A stretch of 64,000 nt of DNA from Buddleja alternifolia. Taxonomy: Eukaryota > Streptophyta > Magnoliopsida > Lamiales > Scrophulariaceae. Shown here one piece after another: positions 34,443 to 45,300 of this stretch. The DNA lies in the NCBI GenBank assembly GCA_019426215.1, contig CM033394.1, positions 22,030,195 through 22,094,194 on the forward strand, read 5' to 3'. Below the pieces are notes generated by a model. The model saw nothing but the letters and a program-made list of their open reading frames with translations. It was not told where the DNA came from and ran no database searches. Position 1 is the stretch's first letter, and every line of letters begins with the position of its first letter. The translations under genes and the position numbers were made by a program.

Positions 34443-34455
34443 ATATTATATATAT
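34382..34455. repeat. TA microsatellite
   Basis: Long TATATA runs follow the right end of the hAT MITE, inside E3. Confidence 0.9.
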
Positions 34456-34895
34456 CTGCCACCTGGTGGCATATTTGTAGAGACATTGATTCGAGTATAT
34501 AGAGAAGAATCATGTCATATGCCTACTATCATGATATGTAGACTTACATGTTGAAAAGAAAAAAAAAGGTCTAAAATGTGAAAATAAAAAATTGGGTAGT
34601 ACTACTATCTTGTATTACGTTTTAGATACATTCAATTTTTCTGTCTATTATTGATAACTCTTAAAAACCTTACCAAATATGTGACAAGAAAAAGAGTCAT
34701 GTCCAAAAGTTCGGACACACTGTTAACCGTGTCCAGAAACTGTTGGACATGTTATTAGCTGTATCGCAATTTTTTCTATTGTTGAATTTATGGATATGCC
34801 AACTGGCGTATCGGACACGTCTTGTGTCCGACACGGTATCATGTGCATGTCCGACACGACACAAGATAATTTTCGAAGCGTTAGTACTATATAGG

Positions 34896-37800
34896 TTATG
34901 CCACAATTGAATACCATATAAGAGGCAGCATCTTCCTGAGGAGGTACCAAAAGATTAGGCCAAGCAAGCCAATGGTGATGCCTTTCTTGAACAAATCACC
35001 AACATGACTTTCATTTCTGTCGAGCCCCTGTATTACCTGCATGTTATAGGGGTACAAAAGAAAATTATGGGCGCGTTTAGAAGATAAAAATAATGCGTGA
35101 AAGAACTTTACATCAGTTTCATGACAGCAGGATTGACATTTTACAATGCTGACAACCAATAAAAAATAAATATGTGAAACAAAGTTTCAAATTCCAGAAA
35201 GGATGGGGAATTTTTTTGTTTAATAGAACAAGGGAGTATATTCTTTTTACAATTGAGAAAACACTTGTAGGATTCTCAATTTAGTTTATACATATACATA
35301 TATGTGTATGTAGATGTATATAGTATATACCATGTCCATGGACCATGTATCTATGTCTTAGAGCTTTGAAGAACCCAAAATTCATGGACACGAGACCTAA
35401 TACCACACCTTGACATAACATAGTTTCTGAAATGAAAACTGAGACCATTAAACATTTATTTTTGACAGAATACAAATCTATGTTTAGAACACGTTTTTGG
35501 AGCATTAATAAACTAAAGTAAAATAACCTAGTCCTGGAGCAGGCTTACATTTGAGAAGTACCAAACAACATCACAAGAAAATTAACCAGAGGGCCAGTAG
35601 AAGGTCAGCAATGTTTCCTATGCTTAAAATTTTCACTACCGCTATAGACCAGATTTTGTCGTTGATCTGTGATGGAGCCCCCATTTGTAAAATATAATTT
35701 TGGTCCCACTTAAATTGAACTAATATACAATAAATACACACTTTACGCACAAATAAAGTTCTTTCTTTGTTCTAATGCAGAGTTTCTAGTTAACTTTAAC
35801 TATTTGTTGTTTATTAGCACGTCATATTATCTGAACGAATATAAGGGAGAGACAGAACTAAAATGGTACATTGTATGATGAGAATATGATGGTGGCAAAC
35901 AACACTAAACCAGACAGGTATTCAAGGCGGACTAAATCTGCTAAATATCTATTGAGGGCAAAATAACATATGCTTTCACGTCCAACGTATCTGACATATG
36001 ACCGAGTCAATGTAACTTATTGCACTTTCTGAAGCTACCCCAAATTGTCATCCTCTCAGTGCAATGGATTTTTCGTGGATGCAACATGTCAAAACATCAA
36101 CAGGACCTAACACAGTTCAAATTTTTTAATCAATTATGTTTCTTGATAGAGAAAGACTTTTTAGGGAAAACCTTGAGTGATCAATGCATGCATAAATACA
36201 AAAACACATACATATTTTCCACTTTTAAGGATTGGCACCAGTATCAACGTATTCTTTTAGTAATGAAGTAAGCTAACAAAAGTGAATTACTAGGATTTAA
36301 TTTTCCAAGAGAATATAGATTAAATAAAACAAGAGAATATCGATTTAACAAAGTAAGAATAGTCTCGGAGAAGCAAAGAACCTCAGTAACATTTGAATTT
36401 CTTTCTGACAATGTTGATGCATCTTGTGAAGAATAGGCTTCTGATATCTGATAATCGGATGATTGTGGATGTGGTGGGAAAGTGTACACAACTCTCAATT
36501 TGAACTCTTCAACAACACCCCCTGTTTCAAACTACTAGCAAGAAAGACTTCAATCCATATATTAATCAATCATCATTCAGAAAACGCAATGTCTAATAAT
36601 GATAATCCACCTCCGTGCCTTTCACCCCATCTAAAACTGCAGATGGATGCTAGAAGGGAATAATATAGCTCATTAGACACTCAAGAAAATATTTTATTGT
36701 GTATGTAAGGATAATTAAAGAAACTCCCCCTCACTAAAAGCCTAATCACCAAAAAAAAAGAAAACCACATTTGGTAAATTACCATAATTCCCTTCGTCAG
36801 AAAATGATGATCACAATTTCACCCCCTGTGAGTATAAATGTATTAAATTTCACCTGTGAGGGTGTGCTGATAATTTTCAAAACTAAGGGGGCTTTCAGTA
36901 ATTACACAATAAATGAGGGGGTGTAAGCGTAATTATCCAGATATGTAATTACCATTTCTGAAGTAAACTTTCTTGAGGTAGGTGCAATTGTACTCTGAAT
37001 AAGAAACTTATCCTTGCACTGCCTGTCAAGAGGAATTTTGGTCTGGGGTTGCATCCTCACTACAAAAGGAAAAATGAGAGGTCTCCATTGATCAAGGGCA
37101 ACACAATCCATTAAGATGAGAAATCTAGTACGCTCTTATCAATTCTCGGCTGCACTTCACTTTTCGATAACAATAGAGAAAGTAAAAGTCCATTGACAGA
37201 TTCTTGCCATCTACAAAATAGAACAGAATAATATATGATAATGAAAAGTGAAATACAATCAGATAATTACCAATGACATCACAAGTTGATCGAGGCAAAA
37301 CAATCCCAAAGTTTGGTTGTACACAATACTTCTTTGGATCCGTAGTCTTGACCTACATAATTAAGATGTACTTATCAATGTAGTCTACAGTCCACATAAC
37401 ATTCTCAAACGACTAACATTCCTTCTATTGAAGTAACACTAAGGCTCTGTTTGGTTCTTGAATTTTGGCGAAGAAAAAGAAAATAAAAATGACAATGGGA
37501 AGAGAAGGCACAAAAGTACTATAAATTGAACGGTCAACTCCGTTAGTAAACATTTTGACCAACTTTTTTGGGGGGATTTTATGCTTGAATGACACGAGAT
37601 ATTAAATGAAAACATCGTGATATTGAATATAATTCATGTATGAGTGCATTTACGGGTGAATTCTTCCCAAAACAATGGGTCACAATGTTGACAAACGGAG
37701 TTGACCGTTAAGTTTTGGATGGATTATTCGGTTGAGACTTTTGGAACTTATGGGATTCAATTTGAGACTTTCATAAAGCAGGGACTAAATGTGTACTCGT

Positions 37801-38360
37801 GCTCACTTACGGGATCAAAAATGAGATTAGCCCTTCAGAAGAGTTATGATATTCAATTGCTACTAATAAAATTTTGCAATCGAGTAGAAATCTCTCTCTG
37901 ATCTTAGTCATGACAAAAAGTAGATCACAAATTCGATATGATAAGACAGAATACAAACTGACACAACATACATATAGTTTCTTTGATCATTCCTTTCAGC
38001 AAAAAGGCATAAACATGGACAAATAAAATGTAATGTGGATCAAGTAAGCACCTGTAACATGACAACTTGATCCTGGCAAAACAATTCCCACATTCGGTTG
38101 GACACAGTACTTGGTCGGATTTGTAGTCATAACCTACACACAATAATTTAATTTGAGATATACACACACATGTTATGTTACCCCAACACACAGAAATCAT
38201 TCTGTAATGGAAATCTATTTTACCTTAAATGCAACATGCTTTTGGGTCGTATTGGACAATCGAACCGAACAAGATACTTGCTTTTTCAGCTGGACTAATC
38301 AACAAACAAATAAATAAATCAAGAGATACACATATACAGATTGACAAAAAAGAAGATACA

Positions 38361-38392
<32 letters not shown>

Positions 38393-38499
38393 ACAGGAAA
38401 AACATAATTAGTCCGGCACCAAAGATAAATGTGATGCAATTAGATAAACTCACAAGGAAAACAGAGCTCTTGAGGTTGAACGTTAAGAAGTTTATCCAT
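34896..38499 (-). CDS. MSP-domain VAP27-like gene 3, six coding exons, with a duplicated exon 3
   Basis: The predicted product is a 195-residue ER membrane protein of the VAP27 family. Such proteins tether the ER to other membranes by binding FFAT-type motifs through an MSP domain. The coding exons, - strand, are 38499-38454 (ATG, MDKLLNVQPQELCFP), 38294-38224, 38133-38052, 37059-36953, 36531-36382 and 35027-34896 (TAA). They total 588 nt, with GT-AG borders and consistent phases. The MSP core spans exons 1-4 (NPTKYCVQPNVGIVLPGSS, CKDKFLIQST). The last exon holds a tail membrane segment, ITIGLLGLIFWYLL. A second exon 3 at 37352-37271 has the same length and phase (KTTDPKKYCVQPNFGIVLP). Using both would shift the frame, so they must be alternatives, or the locus is a fusion of two copies. 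Confidence 0.85.
36709..36938. mobile_element. 230-bp MITE (GGATAATTA family) beside a splice donor
   Basis: The ends are GGATAATTA and, inverted, GGATAATTACGC. The inside has TTGGTAAATTACC and GAGGGGGTG blocks. The same 230-bp element occurs in the opposite orientation at 40693-40922. It lies in intron 4 of gene 3 with its end only 13 bp from the GT donor of exon 4 (36952-36951). Confidence 0.75.
37529..37709. repeat. 181-bp segment with perfect 16-bp terminal inverted repeats
   Basis: AACGGTCAACTCCGTT (37529-37544) pairs with AACGGAGTTGACCGTT (37694-37709). It lies between the two alternative copies of exon 3 and is probably a MITE or part of one. Nearby, 37441-37455 (GGCTCTGTTTGGTTC) looks like one end of another MITE without a visible partner. 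Confidence 0.6.
38361..38392. repeat. (TG)n(TA)n microsatellite in intron 1 of gene 3
   Basis: About nine TG units followed by TA units, about 60 bp from the exon 1 donor. Confidence 0.9.
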
Positions 38500-39237
38500 G
38501 ATAACTCCTTTTCAAGAATCAACAACAACAATAGTATGTATCTTATTGAAGGAGAAATGAAGAAAAAACGTACTAGAAAATGAGGCTGCAACTAATTTAG
38601 TTTTGTAATAATAAAATTCATTCATGGGTTGACCGTGTCTATCAACTACATTAGTCAATGGAAGAAACAGCCTCCGAAGTCCGAACTGGCAAGGCAAATA
38701 ATGTAGTATACTAATTACTAAAATAAAATGAGAGAGGGAGTTACAAGTAGGAAACCCGCGCCAGAATATATCAAAATATTGAATTCAAAGTGTAATTACA
38801 TTTTGCAGCGAAAACAAAAGGCTAATAATTATATTTTGGCTTTCGCTGTTAGCCTCTTATCGTTTTTTACTTCAATGTTAGCCCCTTTATTTCAATTTTT
38901 ATCAAATTTACCCTCCCCCGTTTGTTTTCTTTTTCTTATAATTAGAAAGAAAAAGGAGGGAGAAAAGAAAACTAGGTGACGTATTGTAGCTAATGAGATC
39001 CACGCTTGTGAATATTGGTAATATATGTATGTATATATTATAAATTAGAGGCCTTTCATCATCATGTCTTTAATGTTTTTTCCATCAAGAAAATCTTAAA
39101 TTGGAACACTTACTGAAAAATTAATTCTACCATTCATAACATAAAATCCTTATATGTTTGGATATTTTTTCATTTCATTTTCAACCGTTTAAAATATATG
39201 AAGAATTGGGTTTTTTGATTTTTGAGAGAAAATGATA
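38500..39237. other. upstream region of gene 3, no further gene seen
   Basis: Contains the presumed 5' leader and promoter of gene 3. I see no clear TATA box that decides the start site. The remainder is AT-rich and non-coding. Confidence 0.4.
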
Positions 39238-39420
39238 GGTGTGTTTGACTCTATTTTAAAAATGGTGGGAATTGATGATTAATGATGAAATAATTCATTT
39301 AGTTCAAAGTAATTATTATGTGAATAGTGTCGTGGATAAAATTATATGTAATATTGTATTATTTAAAATATATTGATAAATGATACTGACAAAAATTGAC
39401 TTCAAAAAATAGCACTAGAA
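39238..39420. repeat. dispersed repeat, uninterrupted copy
   Basis: Matches 27598-27668 joined to 31702-31790 across the double insertion. It shows the pre-insertion state of that site (GTTCAAAG at 39302). Confidence 0.6.
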
Positions 39421-39594
39421 TCTCAATACCAATTTTGAGCCCTTCACTACTAGTGGTGTGTGCATGGGCGGAGGAAACGCCTTCCATGTCTCAAATGACA
39501 CTTTAAAGTCTGACATTTAGCTTTCGCATTATTAAATAGCATACCAAACGTGATTATTTTTTACGTGATCTTTTTAATCTCATGAACCGTGATG

Positions 39595-40166
39595 ACCTAA
39601 TTGGATGGCCAATCATTTTCCACTTTTTCATATCTCAGGGAGTTTTTTCTTTAAAATTGTATTTGTTTGAAACGTCCAAAAAATATCTCAAATAAATGCT
39701 ACATTAAAAATTACATGAAAATTTTCAAATTTTATTGAGAAATGAGTTTGATTAGCATTTCTCTCCAAAAAACAAAAAAAATTTGAAAAACCATTTTTTT
39801 TACTATTTATGATTAGACCGTTCATATAACAAGTAAAAAGTAATTATTCGCCAATATCTCAACATGGACACAATAATCACATATCATGATTCGAAATGAC
39901 GAAAGGTGTAAAATAAGATTCACTTTGGTTATTTTGGGTATGTTAGAATTTAACCTAAATATGTCTAGAATTTCTTACAATAAAAAAACTCATTCATACC
40001 AATTACTTATAGAAAAACAACTTTTCTTACAAAAAAATACATCACATCACACTTGAACATTAAACTTTTTTTAAACAAGAAAATCCCATCCAAACACATT
40101 TTCACCATCATATCTCTATTCACTAAAATTGAAAAATGGGAAATAACATTCCATCCAATTCTGGTA
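39595..40166. mobile_element. ~570-bp MITE family, copy 1
   Basis: Shares ends (CTAATTGGATGG on the left, CCATCCAATTCTGG on the right) and interior blocks (AAATGCTACATT, TGATTAGCATTTCTC, GTGTAAAATAAGATTCACTT) with 47731-48330. The ends are imperfect inverted repeats. No duplication was resolved. Confidence 0.55.
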
Positions 40167-40692
40167 TGAGATTCTTAATATATATTTTGAAATGAAGCCA
40201 AAGAATATCTGCGCAGGACCTAAGTGTATTTTACAAAGTGAGTGAATTAAACTTGACATATGATCACTCATTGTTGTGAAATACATTTGAGACTGCCCAA
40301 ATTGAAAGTGGGCTAGAATTTACTGTATGCGCATGTGTGCCTGATGGCATCACACTATCCTATTGTTCTGTTTGGGGTTATGAGCAACTTCAGCTTATTA
40401 GTTGATGCTATTACTCTTTCCACTGCCTTCAAGTTTCGAGTTTGATGATTTCGCATGGTATTAGGGCCACCAAATTTTCTATTTCATATTACCAAGCCCA
40501 CTAAATGCCTTTGCAACTGCCGATGAAAGTAATGATCAGATTCGGAAGTATGTTGTGTCACATGTTATGCTATTATAAGTGAGATGGTAGTTTAGATGAA
40601 AATTTTCAATTTAGGAGTAGAATCTTATTCTGGAAAGTCCACCCCAAAATTATGTGTCACAATATTGTAATATTGATCAAAGGAATAGCAAA
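40167..40692. other. intergenic, no gene seen
   Basis: No coding potential or recognised element was found in this stretch. Confidence 0.5.
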
Positions 40693-40922
40693 GGGTGATA
40701 ATTACTCACACTCCCTCATTTATTGTGTAATTATCAAAAGCCCCATTAGGTGTTGAAAATTACATACACACCCCTGTCAAGGGTGTAATCGTAATATATT
40801 CATACGGACAAGGAGTGAAATTGTAATCTTCTTATACTCACAAGGGGAGTTACGATAATTTACCAAATGTGGAGGGTTTTTGGTAATTAGGCTTTAAGTG
40901 AAGGGGGTTTGTGTAATTATCC
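40693..40922. mobile_element. 230-bp MITE (GGATAATTA family), second copy
   Basis: Same length and blocks as 36709-36938, in the opposite orientation: left GGGTGATAATTA, right GTGTAATTATCC. The internal TTACCAAATGTGGAGGG matches. Confidence 0.75.
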
Positions 40923-41331
40923 GTAGCATCTAACTAAACACATTCCTCAGTTGTTCATCCAAACATAGAGAATGAGAAAACTTAAACCTTTTACTAGATC
41001 AGCATTCTGATGCACCAGCACAACTTCGTACCGTTGCAGCAAACACCATTAAACATATCATTCCAACATAGATCACAGCCATTCTCATGTTTGAGGTGTG
41101 TTATCAAAACCAATATTCTCCAGCTCCATTACACTCGCTAGGACCAGTAATTGTACAAAACTAGATAAGGTAGACGAATACAAGAATACATTTACATTTT
41201 GCCTTGACATGTACGACTCGACGTTCTCAAATTTACATATTTGATACAGGCAAAGTTTCACAGATACAACAGTATTTCATTCCATTGTCCTGTTCATCAT
41301 GATATTACTACTGTCATGATCCAACTTAGTG
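40923..41331. other. intergenic, no gene seen
   Basis: Probably the untranslated region beyond exon D2, if that exon is used. Nothing else recognised. Confidence 0.4.
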
Positions 41332-41479
41332 CTACGACAGAGGTATATTCTCCTTGCGTCCAAATAGAACATGCATAAATATATACAGAAGAGTCTTCAC
41401 TATCCAATCTTCGACAGACTCCGATACCAATTTCTTTATCATTTTTATCATCAGCATCATTACTAACATTGTCACACTC
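41332..41479 (-). CDS. conserved hydrophobic C-terminal exon (D2), gene assignment open
   Basis: Preceded by an acceptor (TTGTTTACAG). In phase 2 it reads TMLVMMLMIKMIKKLV, then SESVEDWIVKTL, ending at TAG 41332-41334. It is paralogous to 32227-32383 in the same frame. It lies about 2.0 kb beyond the stop of MSP gene 2. In phase 0 the same DNA is also open and gives an acidic peptide, but that frame is not conserved with D3, so I prefer phase 2. Confidence 0.5.
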
Positions 41480-41585
41480 CTGTAAACAAGAATTCAATCC
41501 CAATTACTCAGATTATATGCAAAAGCCAAAGTCGCTCAAGACATTCATCTTTGCACGGAAAACGTCCAAAACCAACAAACTCTAA

Positions 41586-41767
41586 CACTTTGTTTGGTCC
41601 AAGGAAATTGTTAGGAAAAGGAAAAGAAAACACAAGGAAATCATTTTCCTTGTCCTCACCATTTTCTTTTCCTTTTGAAGTCATTTAGTGACCAAACAAT
41701 GGAAAATGATTTTCCTTAAGTTTTCTTTTTTCTTTTCCCTACCAATTTTCTTGAACCAAACAGAGCG
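41586..41767. mobile_element. 182-bp Tourist-like MITE
   Basis: Flanked by TAA (41583-41585 and 41768-41770). The terminal inverted repeats are close to C(A/G)CT(T/C)TGTTTGGT, and the interior is A/T-rich with GGAAAA runs. The TAA duplication and the TGTTTGG ends fit PIF/Harbinger-derived Tourist elements. Confidence 0.75.
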
Positions 41768-41770
41768 TAA

Positions 41771-42242
41771 AGGATAAGAAATATGTAGAATATGATTCAT
41801 TATCCATGCTTTAGAATTTCAGTGATTACCTCACCACTGACTGCAAAATAACCTTTCCAAAACCTTGTAATACTCAAGTCAGAATAGACTTCTTATTATG
41901 TTGGGATTAAAATGTTATTAAGTAATTTGCTGTTTCATACATTCGCACACAAACCCCGAGTTCAGGAATGGGGTGAAACCACATGTATTGAAACGAAGAG
42001 TATTTTGATGTCGTCACTCATCAGGGGTAATAAGCCGGAATTAAAAATTATGTGCTGCTGTATTAACCTATAAATATAGAAAAGTCTCTGAATTCAATAT
42101 CATTCAAATTTTTTTTTTGTTTATTTCACTTGATGATATCATTATTTCTTCATGCAACACCGATCATTCCATGAAAAATCCACATAGCTACTGTACCTTT
42201 CCACCGAAACACAAAGAAAGAGTTCACTGAAGAATTAATAAA
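41771..42242. other. intergenic, no gene seen
   Basis: Non-coding stretch between two transposons. It ends with the left duplication ATTAATAAA (42234-42242). Confidence 0.5.
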
Positions 42243-43442
42243 GGGCAAAATTCATTTTGCCCCCTGCACTATAAAGGAAGGCATCAAACACCCCCTGTAC
42301 AACAAAAACCTTCAAACACCCCCCTCATTTGTTAAAAAATCATTCAAACACTGCCTAGACACATTGACAGACAAAAATACCTTAGGTTTAAACGATAAAA
42401 AATCACATAGAACCCATCTATTACAATCTATCTAGAACTTTGCATCCTCTATGATTAATATTTAATTAAGTTGATCCCAAATTTTATTTAACGATAATTT
42501 TATTAAATATACATACTTGAATTAATTATAAATTAAATAAACTAAAAAATATGGTTGTTATAGTATAAAAGAATAAAAAATAAGTTTTCAAATTATTTCA
42601 CGTAAATTTATATAACTAATTATTATAACTTTTCTGTTAGAAAAATTTAATAAAAATTATTCTCCGTTTTTCCTTCAATAACTTAGTTGCATTAATAGAT
42701 ATTGGAAAACATGCTTGTTATTTTGTGTTTTCTAGTTTTGGTTGCATTTCCATAAAAGTAAATAACTAGATATTGTAATATTTTATTTAATATATCTTGA
42801 ACTATGAATGCACATCTTATTCACATAGTAGTATTATTTATACCAATTAAAGAAAGAGTTAAAAAAGAGAAGCATTTATCACTAATTAACGTAAAAAGAG
42901 GTTGTTCTCATAAATTAGTGTGTACATGTTGGAAAATAAAAAGACGATATGAATAGGTTTATCACTTTATCTTAATAAGTATATATTACTTAAACTAACA
43001 TACAAAGTAACATGGATTAAATAGTTATCTAAAATAAAAAGAAAGTATTAGCACAAAAAAAGGAAACTAATGCATTAATAGTGATCATAAACATTTATGT
43101 GAGATTTTAAGTTTAATATGTCTTATTCATAATACTACAACCATATTGTATTGTATATTTCATTGAAGATTAAATTATTTAATGAATTTAGCATTAAGTC
43201 AATCTTGGAGTCAAATTATACTAAAATGTAATCGTAGGGGGGCAAAGTGCTATAGATTATAATAAATGGGTGGAATATGAATTTATGATTTTACATAAAT
43301 CAAGGGTATTTATGTCCATCAACATGTCCACGGGGTGTTTGAAGGGTTTTTGAGCAAATGAGGGGGTGTTTGAAAGTTTGTGTCGTATGGTGGGTGTTTG
43401 ATGACTTCCATATAGCACAAGGGGGCAAAATGAATTTTCGCC
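42243..43442. mobile_element. 1.2-kb Mutator-like MITE close behind gene 2
   Basis: Long inverted ends of about 130 bp (left GGGCAAAATTCATTTTGCCC; right, inverted, GGCGAAAATTCATTTTGCCC), both with repeated CAAACACCCCC words. The flanks are ATTAATAAA (42234-42242) and ATCAATAAA (43443-43451), a 9-bp duplication with one change. It is AT-rich inside with no transposase. It ends 58 bp from the stop codon of MSP gene 2. Confidence 0.85.
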
Positions 43443-43499
43443 ATCAATAAATCATTGCAATTCACATTGCCGTTGTGATATTTCAAAGTATGAATAGTT

Positions 43500-45034
43500 T
43501 TAAACCAGAGTTGAATACCAGATGAGTGATAATGTCTCTTTCATGAGGTACCATGAAACTAAACCCAGCAAGCAACTGATGATTCCCTTGAGAATAAATT
43601 CACCAAGTTGATTTCTATTCTCTTCTCGTTTGGAGATGTGAACTACTTTCAGTTCACACTCTTCAGTAGGCGACCCTGCTTTATTGAACTGTCAACAGGC
43701 AAAAAACAGAAACATAATTCACTTTATATGTTACTCGATGCTCTTTATAAACTACGGATATTGCATTTTATAATCACTTGTATGAAATTTTTATTACCAC
43801 TAAAGAACATTGGAAAGATAAGGCTGTGTTTGGTTTTGTTTTCAAACCCATTTTGGCCAAAAAGTTTGGCCAAAACTTGTTTGTTTTGTGTTTTTTTGAC
43901 CAAAAATGATTTTTTTGGTCAAAAAAATTGTCAGCTATTGTCTCCCTATTTGTCTCTACTTTAGGGTACCTACTAATTACATCAACTACAATATAATCAT
44001 TTAAAACTTATATTATATTATATTTTTCAATCATTAACTAATTATAAACACAACTTTTCAGACAAAAACTTATATGATTTGACTGCTACAGTAACTTTTG
44101 TCTCTTCTGAAAATAAAATCAAACACTAAACCAAACACATTTTCATCAAAATACACAACTTCCAATAAACCTTTTCAACAAAATTTTCACCAAAAAAAAC
44201 CCCAAAATAAAACCAAACACAGCCTAATATTCTCAGGTAATAAGTAGAAATTACTACCATATCCGGGATTATGTCCTCCATAGTTGCAGCAGCAGTTGCA
44301 ACTACACTCTGAATTGCTAACTTATCCTCACTTTTCATGTCAGAAGGATCTTCTTCCATTTGTGCTTGCCTTCTTACTGCAAAGATGAAAATAATATTCA
44401 CAATTCAAAAATCAGTCCATTTTGGCTTATATTCAACAAACACCAAAAAGTCTTCCAGGTTTTTGATCAATTAGGCTTTAGGTTTTAGAACACACAACAA
44501 AAAAGGATATAATCCAATTCCAGTTCTATCATCTGCTGTGCATCAAATAGAAAATAAATAAACATTGTATTGAATATCAAAAGAAAAGTGATCAAGTAAC
44601 TACCTGTAATCTCACATGTTGAGTGAGGTAAAACAATTCCCTTATTTGGTTGCACAAAATACTTCGGGCTGGCAGTCTTGACCTAAAGATGATTATGAAA
44701 GAAATCATCCACATGAATGCAAATAAGCAAAATCAACGAAAATAAAAAAGCAGAAAAGAAAGACCCCACAATGAGTTAATAATAGAAAAACTTCTCTTAA
44801 TAAATATTAGAAATATACCCTGAAAGCAACATGGTTTTCATTCACATTGGATAATCGAATTGAGCAAGAGAAGTCCTTATTCATCTTCACTGACAAAACC
44901 AAGATTCAATACAATGAGCAAAAACGATTTTAAGGGCAAAAACATTACTAAGAACATTCCTTTGAAGTTGCAATATGCTTACCAGGATATTGGAGTTGTG
45001 GAGGTTGGATGTCAAGAAGCTTTATCATGCTCAT
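43500..45034 (-). CDS. MSP-domain VAP27-like gene 2, five coding exons
   Basis: Predicts a 169-residue tail-anchored ER protein of the VAP27 family. Exons, - strand: 45034-44983 (ATG, MSMIKLLDIQPPQLQYP), 44889-44819, 44682-44604, 44376-44258 and 43688-43500 (TAA). They total 510 nt, with all borders GT-AG. The last exon joins the linker and the membrane tail (ILKGIISCLLGLVSWYLM), where gene 3 has two exons. This copy is the most divergent. Exon 3 is one codon short (TASPKYFVQP against TNPKKYGVRP), and the CKDKF block reads SEDKL. A second ATG two codons in (45028) is an alternative start. A Tourist-like MITE lies in intron 4. The gene sits about 0.86 kb downstream of the last assigned exon of gene 1, in tandem. 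Confidence 0.82.
43822..44224. mobile_element. 403-bp Tourist-like MITE in intron 4 of gene 2
   Basis: Terminal inverted repeats GGCTGTGTTTGGTTTT, with TAA duplications at 43819-43821 and 44225-44227. Internal GGCCAAAAA blocks. Confidence 0.85.
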
Positions 45035-45253
45035 CTATTTGTTCAGTCGCAAAACAAATAAATAAATATGAACTCAGCAAAGAGTAATCGACAACTGAAG
45101 ATAGTTTTTGAGACAGGTTAGATGAATCAATAAGAAAGACCAGCAGTAATTAAAATCCGACCATTTGACGTTAACTGCAGGAAATGAATGCCTTGAATAA
45201 AGCATTTGTTTGTAGGCCCGAGACTTATATGAAACAAGTGTTGAGCAATTTAC

Positions 45254-45300
45254 CATACCAGCTAAACCGGTAAGTATTAACACAATGATGGCCGTTGTCA
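45254..45300 (-). CDS. candidate last exon of MSP gene 1 (membrane segment)
   Basis: After an acceptor (TTTAAACAG) the sequence encodes VTTAIIVLILTGLAGM before a GTAAAT donor-like site. It aligns with the hydrophobic exons D2 and D3. In the phase set by exon 6 it would begin with a stop codon, so an exon may be missing from my model. Alternatively, this copy may be broken. Confidence 0.35.

Larger units (their letters stand above)
33509..34892. mobile_element. DNA transposon E3 with GTCCGACAC repeats, inserted behind a stop codon
   Basis: It is flanked by AGGTTATG at 33501-33508 and 34893-34900 (a ninth base C also matches). The left end CTCTAGGATGCACGAAC resembles the ATGCACGGATAC end of E1. 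The right end is degenerate. The interior has GTCCGACACG-type words in both orientations (33602, 34694-34860). It is itself split by the hAT MITE at 33625-34375. The right-hand duplication contains the TAA stop codon of the neighbouring MSP gene. Confidence 0.65.

Noticed and set aside
41332..41503. Phase-0 reading of exon D2 (acidic peptide)
   Set aside because: Open, but not conserved with D3, which stops early in that frame. The phase-2 frame is conserved.
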